Part shown: piece after piece, positions 53,173-60,873 of the stretch
Layout: the number at the start of each line of letters is the position of its first letter
Numbering within the stretch: position 1 is the first letter of the stretch
Notes under the pieces: generated by a model
Told to the model about the DNA's origin: nothing
Databases searched by the model: none
What the model saw: only the letters and a program-made list of their open reading frames with translations
Program-made: the position numbers and the translations under genes
DNA from: Heliophilum fasciatum
GTDB lineage: Bacteria; Bacillota; Desulfitobacteriia; Heliobacteriales; Heliobacteriaceae
Assembly: GCF_004341395.1 (NCBI RefSeq)
Contig: NZ_SLXT01000007.1
Location: 62,001-126,000, forward strand
Direction of reading: 5' to 3'
DNA length: 64,000 nt

Positions 53173-54475
53173 GCAGCCCAGGTTCTCCTGCGCCTTGGGA
53201 GCCCAGCAATCGGTTGTTGCGATCCCCAGAGCCGTACCGATTGTTCATGCCGGGCCGGGATGCAGCGGTAAAATCTGCGCACTGATCGGCCAGGGGGAAG
53301 GGTATGCCGGCGGCAGCACCATTCCGTGCACCAATGCCAGTGGATCCGAGATTGTTTTTGGGGGAGAAGAACGGCTGCGCGGTGTGATCGACGGCGCCTT
53401 TAAGGTGATCGACGCGGACCTCTATGTTGTTCTTACCGGTTGCACCTCTGATATCGTGGGCGATGATACGGGACGGGTCACCCGGGATTTTCAAGATGAC
53501 GATAAACCGATTGTCTATGCCGAAACAGGGGGCTTCAAAAGCAACAATTACGTCAGCCATGATGTGGTTGTGCAAGCGATTATCGAGCAATATGTAGATA
53601 AATTCAAAGATGAAAAAGCAACCCTAACGCCGGGGCTGGTCAACGTGTTTGCCACGATTCCTTATCAGGATCCTTATTGGAACGGCAATCTTGCCGAGTT
53701 GAAACGGATCTTGGAGGGAATCGGGTTACAAGTTAACATTCTTTTTGGAACGGAATCAGCCGGTATCGGCGAATGGCTAACCATCCCGCAGGCGCAGTTC
53801 AATATTCTGGTATCGGCTTGGCCCGGTCTGGAGATTGTCAAGCGGTTGGAAGCGAAATATGGGACACCTTATTATCATTTTCCCTATCTGCCCATCGGTG
53901 GGAATGAGACTTCAAAATTTTTACGGGGTGTATCCGAATTTGGAGGCCTTGATCCGGTAAAAACGGAAGCCTTTATCCGCAAGGAGGAAGAGAAGTTTTA
54001 TTCCCATATTGAGCGTACGGCGGACTTTATGTTGGAGTTTCGCTACGGGTTGCCGCGCCGTTTTTATACGATTTTGGATGCGACCTATGCCGTTGGCTTT
54101 GCCAAGTACCTCGTAAATGAACTAGGGATTTTGCCGGCGAAACAATATATTATCGATGATACGCCCGCGATCTATCAAGAAGCCATTCGTGATCACTTTC
54201 GCCATGTTTCGGAACTGCGCTCAGCAGAGGTCGTCTTTTCAGTCGATGGTGGCGAGATTCAGGCGGAAATCCGAGGGGAAGAACATAAACATCGTTCCCT
54301 GATCCTGGGCAGCGGCTGGGAGCGCGATCTGGCACGGGAGATTCACGCAGACTTATTGCCGATCAGCGTCCCGATCACCTACCGGCTGGTTTTAAACTGC
54401 GGCTATGCGGGATATCACGGTGGGTTACGGGCCATCGAAGATATCTATGACCGCGTTCTGGATACCTATAGATGA
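53156..54475 (+). CDS. Nitrogenase-like component 1 beta subunit (NifK-like, set 1)
   Basis: This 439-residue partner of the NifD-like protein carries the P-cluster cysteines at the expected spacing: C12 (RFSCALGAQQ), C36 (GPGCSGKIC) and C96 (TGCTSDIVGDD). It lacks the about 60-residue N-terminal extension of true NifK that wraps around NifD, as is usual for the shorter nitrogenase-like group. It contains the C-terminal NCGYAGYHGGLRAIEDIYDRV motif of the family. Translation overlaps the upstream gene by 17 bases, giving equimolar subunits. By architecture the complex would be an alpha2-beta2 heterotetramer reduced by the NifH-like protein encoded at 54.7 kb. Confidence 0.9.
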   Translation: MSKIIEQPRFSCALGAQQSVVAIPRAVPIVHAGPGCSGKICALIGQGEGYAGGSTIPCTNASGSEIVFGGEERLRGVIDGAFKVIDADLYVVLTGCTSDIVGDDTGRVTRDFQDDDKPIVYAETGGFKSNNYVSHDVVVQAIIEQYVDKFKDEKATLTPGLVNVFATIPYQDPYWNGNLAELKRILEGIGLQVNILFGTESAGIGEWLTIPQAQFNILVSAWPGLEIVKRLEAKYGTPYYHFPYLPIGGNETSKFLRGVSEFGGLDPVKTEAFIRKEEEKFYSHIERTADFMLEFRYGLPRRFYTILDATYAVGFAKYLVNELGILPAKQYIIDDTPAIYQEAIRDHFRHVSELRSAEVVFSVDGGEIQAEIRGEEHKHRSLILGSGWERDLAREIHADLLPISVPITYRLVLNCGYAGYHGGLRAIEDIYDRVLDTYR

Positions 54476-54507
54476 GTAGTCCGATAAAATAAATATGATA
54501 ATTCATA

Positions 54508-54536
54508 TTGACTGCGAAGTATCGCTGTAGTATGAT
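54508..54536 (+). promoter_or_regulatory. promoter upstream of the NifH-like gene
   Basis: TTGACT (54508-54513), a 17-base spacer and TATGAT (54531-54536). It separates the NifH-like gene transcriptionally from the DK pair, and the leader would start near 54543. Confidence 0.65.
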
Positions 54537-54565
54537 GCATACAAACCCCATTAATTAAAAAATTT

Positions 54566-54629
54566 GGCCCACTGGAAAAACTGGAGGCCGGGAAATGCAT
54601 GCTTGTTGCGTGGATTTCCCGGCCTTTTG
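54566..54629 (+). promoter_or_regulatory. conserved leader element B with terminator
   Basis: CCACTGGAAAAACTGGAGG (54569-54587) has the same 3' half as the other copies (A-CTGGAGG) but a diverged 5' half. The terminator GGCCGGGAAAT/ATTTCCCGGCC (54586-54624), followed by TTTTGTG, begins in the last bases of the motif. It lies about 100 bases upstream of the NifH-like start. Confidence 0.6.
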
Positions 54630-54728
54630 TGTTCTCTACAGCTTTGGAGAAAAAGGGCATTTTGACTGGGGGTGGCCCGGACGTAAGGTTACGGGCCAGC
54701 AAATAAGAACGAGGAAGGGATCATCAAT

Positions 54729-55604
54729 ATGGCTAAAAAGATTAAACAAATCGCTATCTATGGAAAGGGCGGCATCGGTAAGTCGACCACAACGTCTAAT
54801 ATCAGCGCGGCGCTGGTTGACGCCGGATTTAAGGTGATGCAAGTTGGCTGCGACCCGAAAAGCGATTCCACCAACACGTTGCGTGGCGGTAAATATATTC
54901 CGACTATTCTCGATACCTTGCGGGAAAAGAACAATGTAAAACTCAATGAAGTCGTCTTTGAAGGCTTTTCCGGTATCTATTGCGTCGAAGCCGGTGGCCC
55001 GGCGCCTGGCGTAGGTTGCGCCGGACGGGGGATTATCACCGCGGTACAACTGCTGAAACAGCAACGCGCTTTCGAAGAACTGGATCTGGACTATGTGATC
55101 TATGATGTCTTGGGTGACGTCGTTTGCGGTGGTTTTGCCGTACCGGTTCGGGAAGGAATTGCCGAGCACGTCTTTACCGTATCCTCAGCGGACTTCATGG
55201 CCGTATACGCTGCCAACAACCTCTTTAAGGGGATTCAAAAATACTCCAAGTCGGGCGGTGCTTTACTTGGCGGTGTGATTGCCAACTCGATCAATGCTCC
55301 CTACGCCAAGGCGATCATCGATGATTTCGTCAAGCAGACCCAAACCCAGGTCGTCGAATATGTGCCCCGGTCGGTCACCGTTACCCAAGCGGAACTGCAA
55401 GGGAAAACGACGATCGAAGCATTTCCCGAGTCCGAGCAAGCCAGTGTGTATCGCCGTTTGGCTGAAAAAATTGCCAACCATACCGAATCCAAAACACCGG
55501 CTCCCTTGGAGATTCAAGATCTGCGGGAGTGGGCTGCCAAGTGGGCTGACGAGCTGTTGGCCATGGAGACCGGCGAAGTTCGCAGTCAGGCGGCAGCGAT
55601 TTAA
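54729..55604 (+). CDS. NifH-like nitrogenase reductase
   Basis: This 291-residue iron-protein homologue has the P-loop GKGGIGKST (12-20), switch I CDPKSDST, the [4Fe-4S] cysteines C97 (GVGCAGRG) and C133 (DVVCGGFAVPVR), and Arg100 in the position ADP-ribosylated in true NifH. It dimerises around one cluster and passes electrons to component 1 with ATP hydrolysis. It is the only NifH-like gene in the window, so it may serve both complete DK-like sets. It has its own promoter and leader and is followed by cysK. The sequence is close to NifH, so annotation pipelines could mislabel the organism as diazotrophic on this gene alone. Confidence 0.92.
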   Translation: MAKKIKQIAIYGKGGIGKSTTTSNISAALVDAGFKVMQVGCDPKSDSTNTLRGGKYIPTILDTLREKNNVKLNEVVFEGFSGIYCVEAGGPAPGVGCAGRGIITAVQLLKQQRAFEELDLDYVIYDVLGDVVCGGFAVPVREGIAEHVFTVSSADFMAVYAANNLFKGIQKYSKSGGALLGGVIANSINAPYAKAIIDDFVKQTQTQVVEYVPRSVTVTQAELQGKTTIEAFPESEQASVYRRLAEKIANHTESKTPAPLEIQDLREWAAKWADELLAMETGEVRSQAAAI

Positions 55605-55693
55605 TGCATTCGTGCGATTGAATAGGGTCACAAAGTAGCGAGAGCAACGTTGAACATATTCCGTCCCCAAAAGAAATTAGGAGGGTACAAACA

Positions 55694-56620
55694 ATGGGTA
55701 AAATTGTCGACAGTTTAACCGATTTGATTGGAAAAACGCCACTGGTACGGCTCCACCGCGTTACGAAGGATGCTGCAGCCGAGGTGGTCGTCAAGCTGGA
55801 GTATTTTAATCCCGGTGGAAGTGTGAAAGACCGCATTGGCTATGCCATGATCAAAGTGGCGGAAGAAAAAGGCTTGATCAACAAAGATACGGTGATCATT
55901 GAGCCGACCAGCGGCAATACCGGTATCGCATTAGCCCTTGTGGCGGCCGCCCGGGGATACCGGTTGATTCTGACCATGCCGGAAACGATGAGCCTGGAAC
56001 GCCGGACCTTGTTGCAGGCCTATGGAGCAGAACTGGTCCTTACGCCCGGTTCCGAAGGGATGAAAGGTGCCATCCGTCGGGCTGAGGAGCTGGCGGCGGA
56101 GATTCCCAATTCCTTTATACCTCAGCAATTTAATAACCCGGCCAACCCGGAAATTCACCGGGCCACGACGGCGGAAGAGATCTGGAATGACACGGACGGC
56201 AAGGTGGACATCGTCGTTGGCGGTGTGGGGACCGGCGGAACGATTACCGGTGTAGGAGAAGTGCTGAAACAACAGAATCCCAACATTAAAATCGTTGCGG
56301 TTGAACCCTATGATTCACCGGTGCTGTCGGGCGGGAAACCGGGTGCCCATAAAATCCAGGGGATCGGCGCCGGCTTTGTACCTAAAGTATTGAACGTAGC
56401 CATCGTGGATGAAATCTTCAAAGTGAAAAATGAAGAGGCCTTCGAAACCAGTCGTCAACTTGCCCGTCAAGAAGGAGTTTTAGTGGGGATATCATCCGGT
56501 GCAGCAGCGTTTGCGGCCCTACAAATCGCCAAACGCCCGGAAAACGCCGGTAAGCGGATCGTGGTCATATTGCCGGATACGGGAGAGCGGTACTTAAGTG
56601 CCGGCCTGTATAACGATTAA
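55694..56620 (+). CDS. cysK: Cysteine synthase A (O-acetylserine sulfhydrylase)
   Basis: This 308-residue PLP enzyme has an N-terminus [18 protein letters not shown], the Schiff-base lysine in [15 protein letters not shown], the substrate loop [12 protein letters not shown], the PLP-phosphate glycine loop [12 protein letters not shown] and the C-terminal [12 protein letters not shown]. It fixes sulfide into O-acetylserine. Its place between the NifH-like and NifB genes suggests it captures sulfide from the local pathway, or supplies cysteine sulfur for cluster assembly. The ATG at 55694 follows AGGAGGG. Confidence 0.95.
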   Translation: MGKIVDSLTDLIGKTPLVRLHRVTKDAAAEVVVKLEYFNPGGSVKDRIGYAMIKVAEEKGLINKDTVIIEPTSGNTGIALALVAAARGYRLILTMPETMSLERRTLLQAYGAELVLTPGSEGMKGAIRRAEELAAEIPNSFIPQQFNNPANPEIHRATTAEEIWNDTDGKVDIVVGGVGTGGTITGVGEVLKQQNPNIKIVAVEPYDSPVLSGGKPGAHKIQGIGAGFVPKVLNVAIVDEIFKVKNEEAFETSRQLARQEGVLVGISSGAAAFAALQIAKRPENAGKRIVVILPDTGERYLSAGLYND

Positions 56621-56647
56621 GATTCTTTTTAACATCGCCGGGTGAAC

Positions 56648-56706
56648 CGATCGCAGGGGCCAAGGTCTTTATCCCGCTCGGGGAAAGGATTGGCCCCTGC
56701 GTATTT
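56648..56706 (+). promoter_or_regulatory. long hairpin upstream of nifB
   Basis: CGCAGGGGCCAA pairs with TTGGCCCCTGCG (56653-56703) around a loop of about 26 bases. The 5' flank (GTGAACCGATCGCAGGGG) has a weak resemblance to the leader motif of elements A-E. No strong T-run follows directly. It is either a divergent sixth copy of the leader or a simple cysK terminator. Confidence 0.45.
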
Positions 56707-56736
56707 ACCTGTTTTTGCATAAAGGGGGGCATTGTC

Positions 56737-58008
56737 ATGGCCGGTTGTTCCGGTGGTATTCATCCAGACCTGTTAGAAAAAACAAAAAAACATCCCTGCT
56801 ATTCTGCGGAAGCCCATAAGCAATATGCACGGATTCATTTACCGGTGGCACCGAAGTGCAATATTCAATGTAACTATTGCAATCGAAAATTTGATTGTGT
56901 CAACGAAAGTCGCCCTGGTGTAACCAGTGAAGTGTTAACGCCGGAACTGGCCAAAGAAAAATTCCAATGGGTGAAAAGTGTCATTGAAGACCTGACTGTC
57001 GTCGGTATTGCCGGACCGGGCGATGCCTTGGCCGATTGGGTCCACACGAAAGCAACGATCGAACAGATCAAAGCCGGCAATCCCGATATTATCTTTTGCT
57101 TATCGACCAATGGCCTGCTCTTGCCGGAGTATGCACCGGAAATCGTCGAACTGGGTATTGATCATGTCACCGTGACCATCAATGCACTTGATCCGGTCAT
57201 TGGGGCACAAATCTATAAACATGTCCTTTATCAAGGCACCCATTATGAAGGGGTGGCTGCGGCCGAACTGCTTTGGAAAAACCAAGAGGCCGGTGTTCGT
57301 TATCTAACAGAACGGGGCGTACTGGTGAAAGTCAACATCGTGATGATCAAAGGGATCAACGATGGCCATATTCCTGATGTGGTTAAGAAGGTCAAAGAAC
57401 TCGGTGTTTTTGTGACCAATATTATGCCGTTAATTCCTGCGCCGGGAAGTGCTTTTGCGCATTTTCCCCAAACCAGCATGCAAGAAGTTAATCAGTTGCG
57501 GAATGCTTGTCAGCTTGACATCCAGCAAATGCGGCATTGCCAGCAATGCCGAGCCGATGCTATCGGGCGGATCCACGAAGATCGTTCGCAAGAATTTCGT
57601 ATGTGCCATCGCCCGGCAGCCAGCGCCATACCGCAAGCACCGGCCCAGAAACAGTATCGCATCGCCGTGACTTCCAAACATGGCAAGTTGGTTGATCAAC
57701 ATTTTGGTCATGCTACGGCATTTCTCATTTACCAGGGTAACGGTCAGGAATTCCAAGAAGCGGGAACCCGTAACGTCGATCAATTCTGCACCGGTATGGA
57801 AGAGTGTGACTCCGATCAGGACAAACGGGAGCGAATCATCGATGCATTGCAAGACTGTGATGCCGTGCTGACCATGCGCATCGGCTATCATGCCAAAGAG
57901 CGGTTGCGTCAAAAGGGTATTGAGCCCATTGAGTACTGCGACACCGTCGAGGATGGCCTGCGTTATGTGGTGACGAAGCTGAGCGAGAGTGGTGCGCAAG
58001 CCGGGTAA
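56737..58008 (+). CDS. nifB: NifB-type radical SAM cofactor synthase fused to NifX domain
   Basis: The protein has 423 residues. The N-terminal HPCYSAEAHKQYARIHLPVA and the radical-SAM triad C-x3-C-x2-C in KCNIQCNYC (41-49) are NifB hallmarks. So are NRKFDC, GIAGPGDALAD, and the C-terminal cluster cysteines in RHCQQCRADAIG and FRMCHRP. From about residue 310 a NifX-like domain follows (YRIAVTSKHGKLVDQHFGHA). NifB builds the [8Fe-9S-C] NifB-co precursor. Its presence here implies that the nitrogenase-like enzymes use a carbide-containing cluster. The nifEN/nifV genes needed to mature FeMo-co are not in the window. The ATG at 56737 follows AAGGGGGG. Confidence 0.92.
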   Translation: MAGCSGGIHPDLLEKTKKHPCYSAEAHKQYARIHLPVAPKCNIQCNYCNRKFDCVNESRPGVTSEVLTPELAKEKFQWVKSVIEDLTVVGIAGPGDALADWVHTKATIEQIKAGNPDIIFCLSTNGLLLPEYAPEIVELGIDHVTVTINALDPVIGAQIYKHVLYQGTHYEGVAAAELLWKNQEAGVRYLTERGVLVKVNIVMIKGINDGHIPDVVKKVKELGVFVTNIMPLIPAPGSAFAHFPQTSMQEVNQLRNACQLDIQQMRHCQQCRADAIGRIHEDRSQEFRMCHRPAASAIPQAPAQKQYRIAVTSKHGKLVDQHFGHATAFLIYQGNGQEFQEAGTRNVDQFCTGMEECDSDQDKRERIIDALQDCDAVLTMRIGYHAKERLRQKGIEPIEYCDTVEDGLRYVVTKLSESGAQAG

Positions 58009-58124
58009 GGGCGATGAACAAGCGATTGGCGATATCTATAATAAGCGGCGAAGTAGAATACGTAGAACTGAAGAACCGAAGAACCGAAAAAACCAAGAAC
58101 CGAAGTCAGAGAGGATGAGTTTTT

Positions 58125-58694
58125 ATGTCGAAAGTGCTTCTCCTTAGCGGTAGCCCCAAACCGGAAGGCAACACCGTCCAGATCCTTGAAGAATGTGCCC
58201 GTGCCATTGAAGCCCACGGAGTAGACACGGAGATTGTCACCTTGGCGGGAAAGAAAATCGAAAGTTGCATCGCTTGTGGCAAATGCAGTGAAATTTCCCG
58301 TTGTGTTCTCGATGACGGTTTAAACGACATCATCGACAAAATTCGTACTGCCGAAGGCTTTATCGCCGGTGCTCCGGTATATTTCGGCACCGCCCGTGGC
58401 GATGTGATGTCGGCGTTACAACGGATTGGCGTGGTATCGCGCGCGACCGGTCAGTTTCTTTCCTGGAAAGTCGGCGGTCCCATTGCGGTGGCCCGTCGTG
58501 GCGCTCATACGGCCACATTGCAAGAAATGCTCATGTTTTATCTGATTAACGACATGATCGTTCCCGGATCAACCTACTGGAACATGGTCTTTGGCCGCAT
58601 ACCCGGTGAGGCCCTTCAAGATGCTGAAGGTGTTAAGCATATTCAGCGTTTTGGCGAAAACGTTGCCAAACTTATTTTACGCATTCAGGAATGA
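58125..58694 (+). CDS. Iron-sulfur flavoprotein / NADPH-dependent FMN reductase-like
   Basis: This 189-residue protein has a flavodoxin-like N-terminus LLLSGSPKPEGNT and a compact cysteine motif C-x2-C-x2-C-x5-C (CIACGKCSEISRC, about 48-60). Both are typical of Isf-type proteins that bind FMN and a [4Fe-4S] cluster. GAPVYFGTARGDVMSALQRIG is the FMN-binding segment. It is a plausible electron donor for the NifH-like protein or for a corrinoid/methyl step. The ATG at 58125 follows AGAGGATG. It ends at a bidirectional terminator. Confidence 0.85.
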   Translation: MSKVLLLSGSPKPEGNTVQILEECARAIEAHGVDTEIVTLAGKKIESCIACGKCSEISRCVLDDGLNDIIDKIRTAEGFIAGAPVYFGTARGDVMSALQRIGVVSRATGQFLSWKVGGPIAVARRGAHTATLQEMLMFYLINDMIVPGSTYWNMVFGRIPGEALQDAEGVKHIQRFGENVAKLILRIQE

Positions 58695-58747
58695 TCCGAT
58701 CGTAATGCGTACGCTGGCGGTCATGTATGATATGACTGGTTGCAACC

Positions 58748-58794
58748 AAAAAGCAAGAGGCCGATTCCATTGGAACCAGGCCTCTTGCTTTTTA
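58748..58794. terminator. bidirectional terminator
   Basis: AAAAAGCAAGAGGCC/GGCCTCTTGCTTTTT, a 15-bp perfect stem with A- and T-runs at its ends, sits between the convergent flavoprotein gene and the minus-strand small gene. Confidence 0.9.
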
Positions 58795-58832
58795 TGATGC
58801 GCTCGATGCTTCTGTGGAAGAATTATCGGGCG

Positions 58833-59108
58833 TCAACGCTTGATGGCTTTATCACAGACATAAATCCCCTGGTCGTTGACATGTTTGGTGGGGCAGTAGG
58901 TAAAGAGCGTTTCGTTATGTACCTGGGAGATGCCGACATTCCCATTGTGCTCAGCCACTAAGATGGTTTTCTTATCAGCATTTCGAAAAGCACCGGCTCG
59001 GACTTCTTGAAGTTTAAGATAGGTTGTACATTGACCGACTTCTTGAATCCAGGAATAACAAACCTCATCAATCTGCACATGACCGTTTACAAGCAACTGT
59101 ACATTCAT
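58833..59108 (-). CDS. Unknown 91-residue protein with own promoter and conserved leader
   Basis: I do not recognise this protein. It begins MNVQLLVNGHVQIDEVCYSW and has four cysteines (about 17, 27, 72 and 84). Its sequence GQCTTYLKLQEVRAGAFRNA, ILVAEHNGNVGI and FTYCPTKHVNDQGIYVCDKA predicts a small mixed alpha/beta fold, perhaps with a metal site. The ATG at 59108 follows GGAGGG. The gene is expressed from a near-perfect promoter and carries the same leader element as the nitrogenase-like genes, so it is likely part of the same regulon: a small accessory, carrier or regulatory protein. Confidence 0.65.
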   Translation of the reverse strand: MNVQLLVNGHVQIDEVCYSWIQEVGQCTTYLKLQEVRAGAFRNADKKTILVAEHNGNVGISQVHNETLFTYCPTKHVNDQGIYVCDKAIKR

Positions 59109-59157
59109 CTTGAGCACCCTCCGTTTCTTTTTGTCCCGATTGCTAAAAGGCCAGCAA

Positions 59158-59205
59158 AAAAAAACAGAGGCCTGGTATAAACCAAGCCTCCGTTTTTCTG
59201 GTCAG
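59158..59205 (-). promoter_or_regulatory. conserved leader element C with terminator (minus strand)
   Basis: Read on the minus strand: CTGACCAG-AAAAA-CGGAGG (59205-59187), then CGGAGGCTTGGT/ACCAGGCCTCTG closing on TTTTTTTT. The arrangement is the same as elements A and D. It belongs to the leader of the 91-residue unknown gene. Confidence 0.68.
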
Positions 59206-59265
59206 CCTTCTAATTTGTAGTTACCACTAATCCAATTATACAGGTAGGATTAATTTGTTTTTCTA

Positions 59266-59294
59266 ATTATAATCCCCTGAGCAACGACTGTCAA
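59266..59294 (-). promoter_or_regulatory. strong promoter for the 91-residue gene (minus strand)
   Basis: On the minus strand TTGACA (59294-59289), a 17-base spacer and TATAAT (59271-59266), both exact consensus. It diverges from the plus-strand promoter starting 28 bases away. Confidence 0.85.
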
Positions 59295-59321
59295 CCTACT
59301 AAAATCAACGGTTTTTATTAC

Positions 59322-59350
59322 TTGACAAGCAACGTTAGGCATGATTTAAT
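59322..59350 (+). promoter_or_regulatory. promoter of the second nitrogenase-like operon
   Basis: TTGACA (59322-59327), a 17-base spacer and TTTAAT (59345-59350). It is back-to-back with the minus-strand promoter, so a regulator bound between the two -35 boxes could affect both. Confidence 0.75.
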
Positions 59351-59374
59351 GAATTCAACTGAAATGGAAAAATG

Positions 59375-59435
59375 CTGATCAGGTACACTGAAGGCAAGGC
59401 ATGTTATTGCAAAATAACAGGCCTTGCCTTTTTTG
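59375..59435 (+). promoter_or_regulatory. conserved leader element E with terminator
   Basis: CTGATCAG-GTACA-CTGAAGG (59375-59394) flows into the terminator AAGGCAAGGC/GCCTTGCCTT (59391-59430, inner arm TGTTATT/AATAACA) with TTTTTT. It differs from element A mainly at two positions (C to T, G to A). It is located 81 bases before the set-2 NifK-like start. Confidence 0.65.
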
Positions 59436-59514
59436 TTTTAAACCTTGATGAATATCTGCACAAGTTCATTGAGGAAGCGCAGACGATCGTGATGAATCAG
59501 AAAGGGGATCAACG

Positions 59515-60870
59515 ATGGCGACTTTTATCGAGCGACCGCGCAATTCTTGTGCGCTTGGTGGGGCCTTAACGACACTGAATGCATTGCAAGGGGTAATCCC
59601 CATCATTCATGCTTCCAATGGCTGTGGCGGTAATATCTGCGGCACCATCATGGCCGGAAGCGGCTACCAAGGTGGCGGCTATATCGGCGCTTTGTCCGTA
59701 CCGAGTTCCAATGTTTCTGAAAAAGAAATCCTTTTTGGTGGGGAAGAGCGCCTGGAAGAACAGGTGGCCGCCACGTTGGAACTGGTGGACGGACAAGTGT
59801 ACGTCATTGTGACCGGTTGCATGACCGAGATCATCGGTGATGACGCCAAGGCGGTGGCCCGGCGTTTTCAGCAACAGGGCAAGCCGGTCTTTGCTGCCGA
59901 GACAGCAGGATTCAAAGGCAATGCCTATCATGGCTACGATCTGCTCCTGGAGGCGCTGATCCGTGAAGGCGTCGTTGGTCCCAAGGGAGTAGAGAAGGAG
60001 CCCCACCAGGTAAACCTCTGGGGCATTGTGCCAGGTCACGATCCCTTCTGGCGGGGCGATTTGCTGGAAATTAAGCGCTTGTTGGGACTGCTTGGCTTGC
60101 AAGTGAGTACGTTCATCGCACCCGATGAAACGGCCGATAACTTGCGCCAGGCCTCCAAGGCGGCCGGGAACATTATTGTTTCGCAATCCTACGGGGTGGC
60201 AGCGGCAAAGGTTTTTGAAGAAGAATACGGCACGCCCTTTTTGGCCGTCGATTTACCGGTTGGCCCTACGGCGACTGCTGATTTTCTGCGGCAGGTCGGC
60301 CGGTTCTTGGGACTGGAAACGACTAAGGTGGAAGAGGTCATCCGGCGGGAAGATGGGCAGTACTACTGGTTTATTGAGCGTCTTGCCGATTTTTATACCG
60401 ATTTGGATATGCAACATTATGCCGTTGTGGTCAGCAATGCCAATTACAGCGCCCCGATCGCCCGTTTTCTGGCCGATGATTTGGGCTGGCTGCCGGAAGT
60501 CGTGGTGGTGACGGAACCGCTTGCGGAAGAGCAAAAAGCTCATATTCAAGAAGCATTGGCCGGCCTGGCGGAGTTAAAGGACGGGCAAGTGCCCAAAGTG
60601 CTATTTGAGACGGATCCCTATGAAATCCACAACGCAGTCGTTGCGCATTGGCCGAAAAACAACGGTGAAAAATACGCCCACAAATTAAGTCCTGCCTTTG
60701 TGATTGGCAGTTCCTTCGAAAAAGATTTGGCAGCCGCGATCGGCGCTCGGCACCTGACCGTTTCATTTCCGATTCTTGATCGGGTGCTCCTCGACCGGGG
60801 GTATAGCGGATACAACGGAGCATTGCATTTGGTGGAAGATTTACTGGCCGTTGTGGTAGGAGGGAGATAG
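59515..60870 (+). CDS. Nitrogenase-like component 1 beta subunit (NifK-like, set 2)
   Basis: This 451-residue protein has P-cluster cysteines at C12 (RNSCALGGAL), C37 (SNGCGGNIC) and C102 (TGCMTEIIGDD). The C-terminus carries DRGYSGYNGALHLVEDLL. It lacks the N-terminal extension of classical NifK. Gene order is K before D, the reverse of set 1, and the NifD-like gene begins three bases after its stop. Set 1 and set 2 K subunits share motifs but are clearly diverged, so this is not a recent duplication and may have a different substrate. The ATG at 59515 follows AAAGGGGATC. Confidence 0.9.
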   Translation: MATFIERPRNSCALGGALTTLNALQGVIPIIHASNGCGGNICGTIMAGSGYQGGGYIGALSVPSSNVSEKEILFGGEERLEEQVAATLELVDGQVYVIVTGCMTEIIGDDAKAVARRFQQQGKPVFAAETAGFKGNAYHGYDLLLEALIREGVVGPKGVEKEPHQVNLWGIVPGHDPFWRGDLLEIKRLLGLLGLQVSTFIAPDETADNLRQASKAAGNIIVSQSYGVAAAKVFEEEYGTPFLAVDLPVGPTATADFLRQVGRFLGLETTKVEEVIRREDGQYYWFIERLADFYTDLDMQHYAVVVSNANYSAPIARFLADDLGWLPEVVVVTEPLAEEQKAHIQEALAGLAELKDGQVPKVLFETDPYEIHNAVVAHWPKNNGEKYAHKLSPAFVIGSSFEKDLAAAIGARHLTVSFPILDRVLLDRGYSGYNGALHLVEDLLAVVVGGR

Positions 60871-60873
60871 ATT

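Noticed and set aside
54729-58008. Interpretation as a classical molybdenum nitrogenase (nif) operon
   Set aside because: No nifE, nifN or nifV in the window, NifD-like proteins lack the cofactor histidine position, NifK-like proteins lack the N-terminal extension, and neighbours are sulfur genes.
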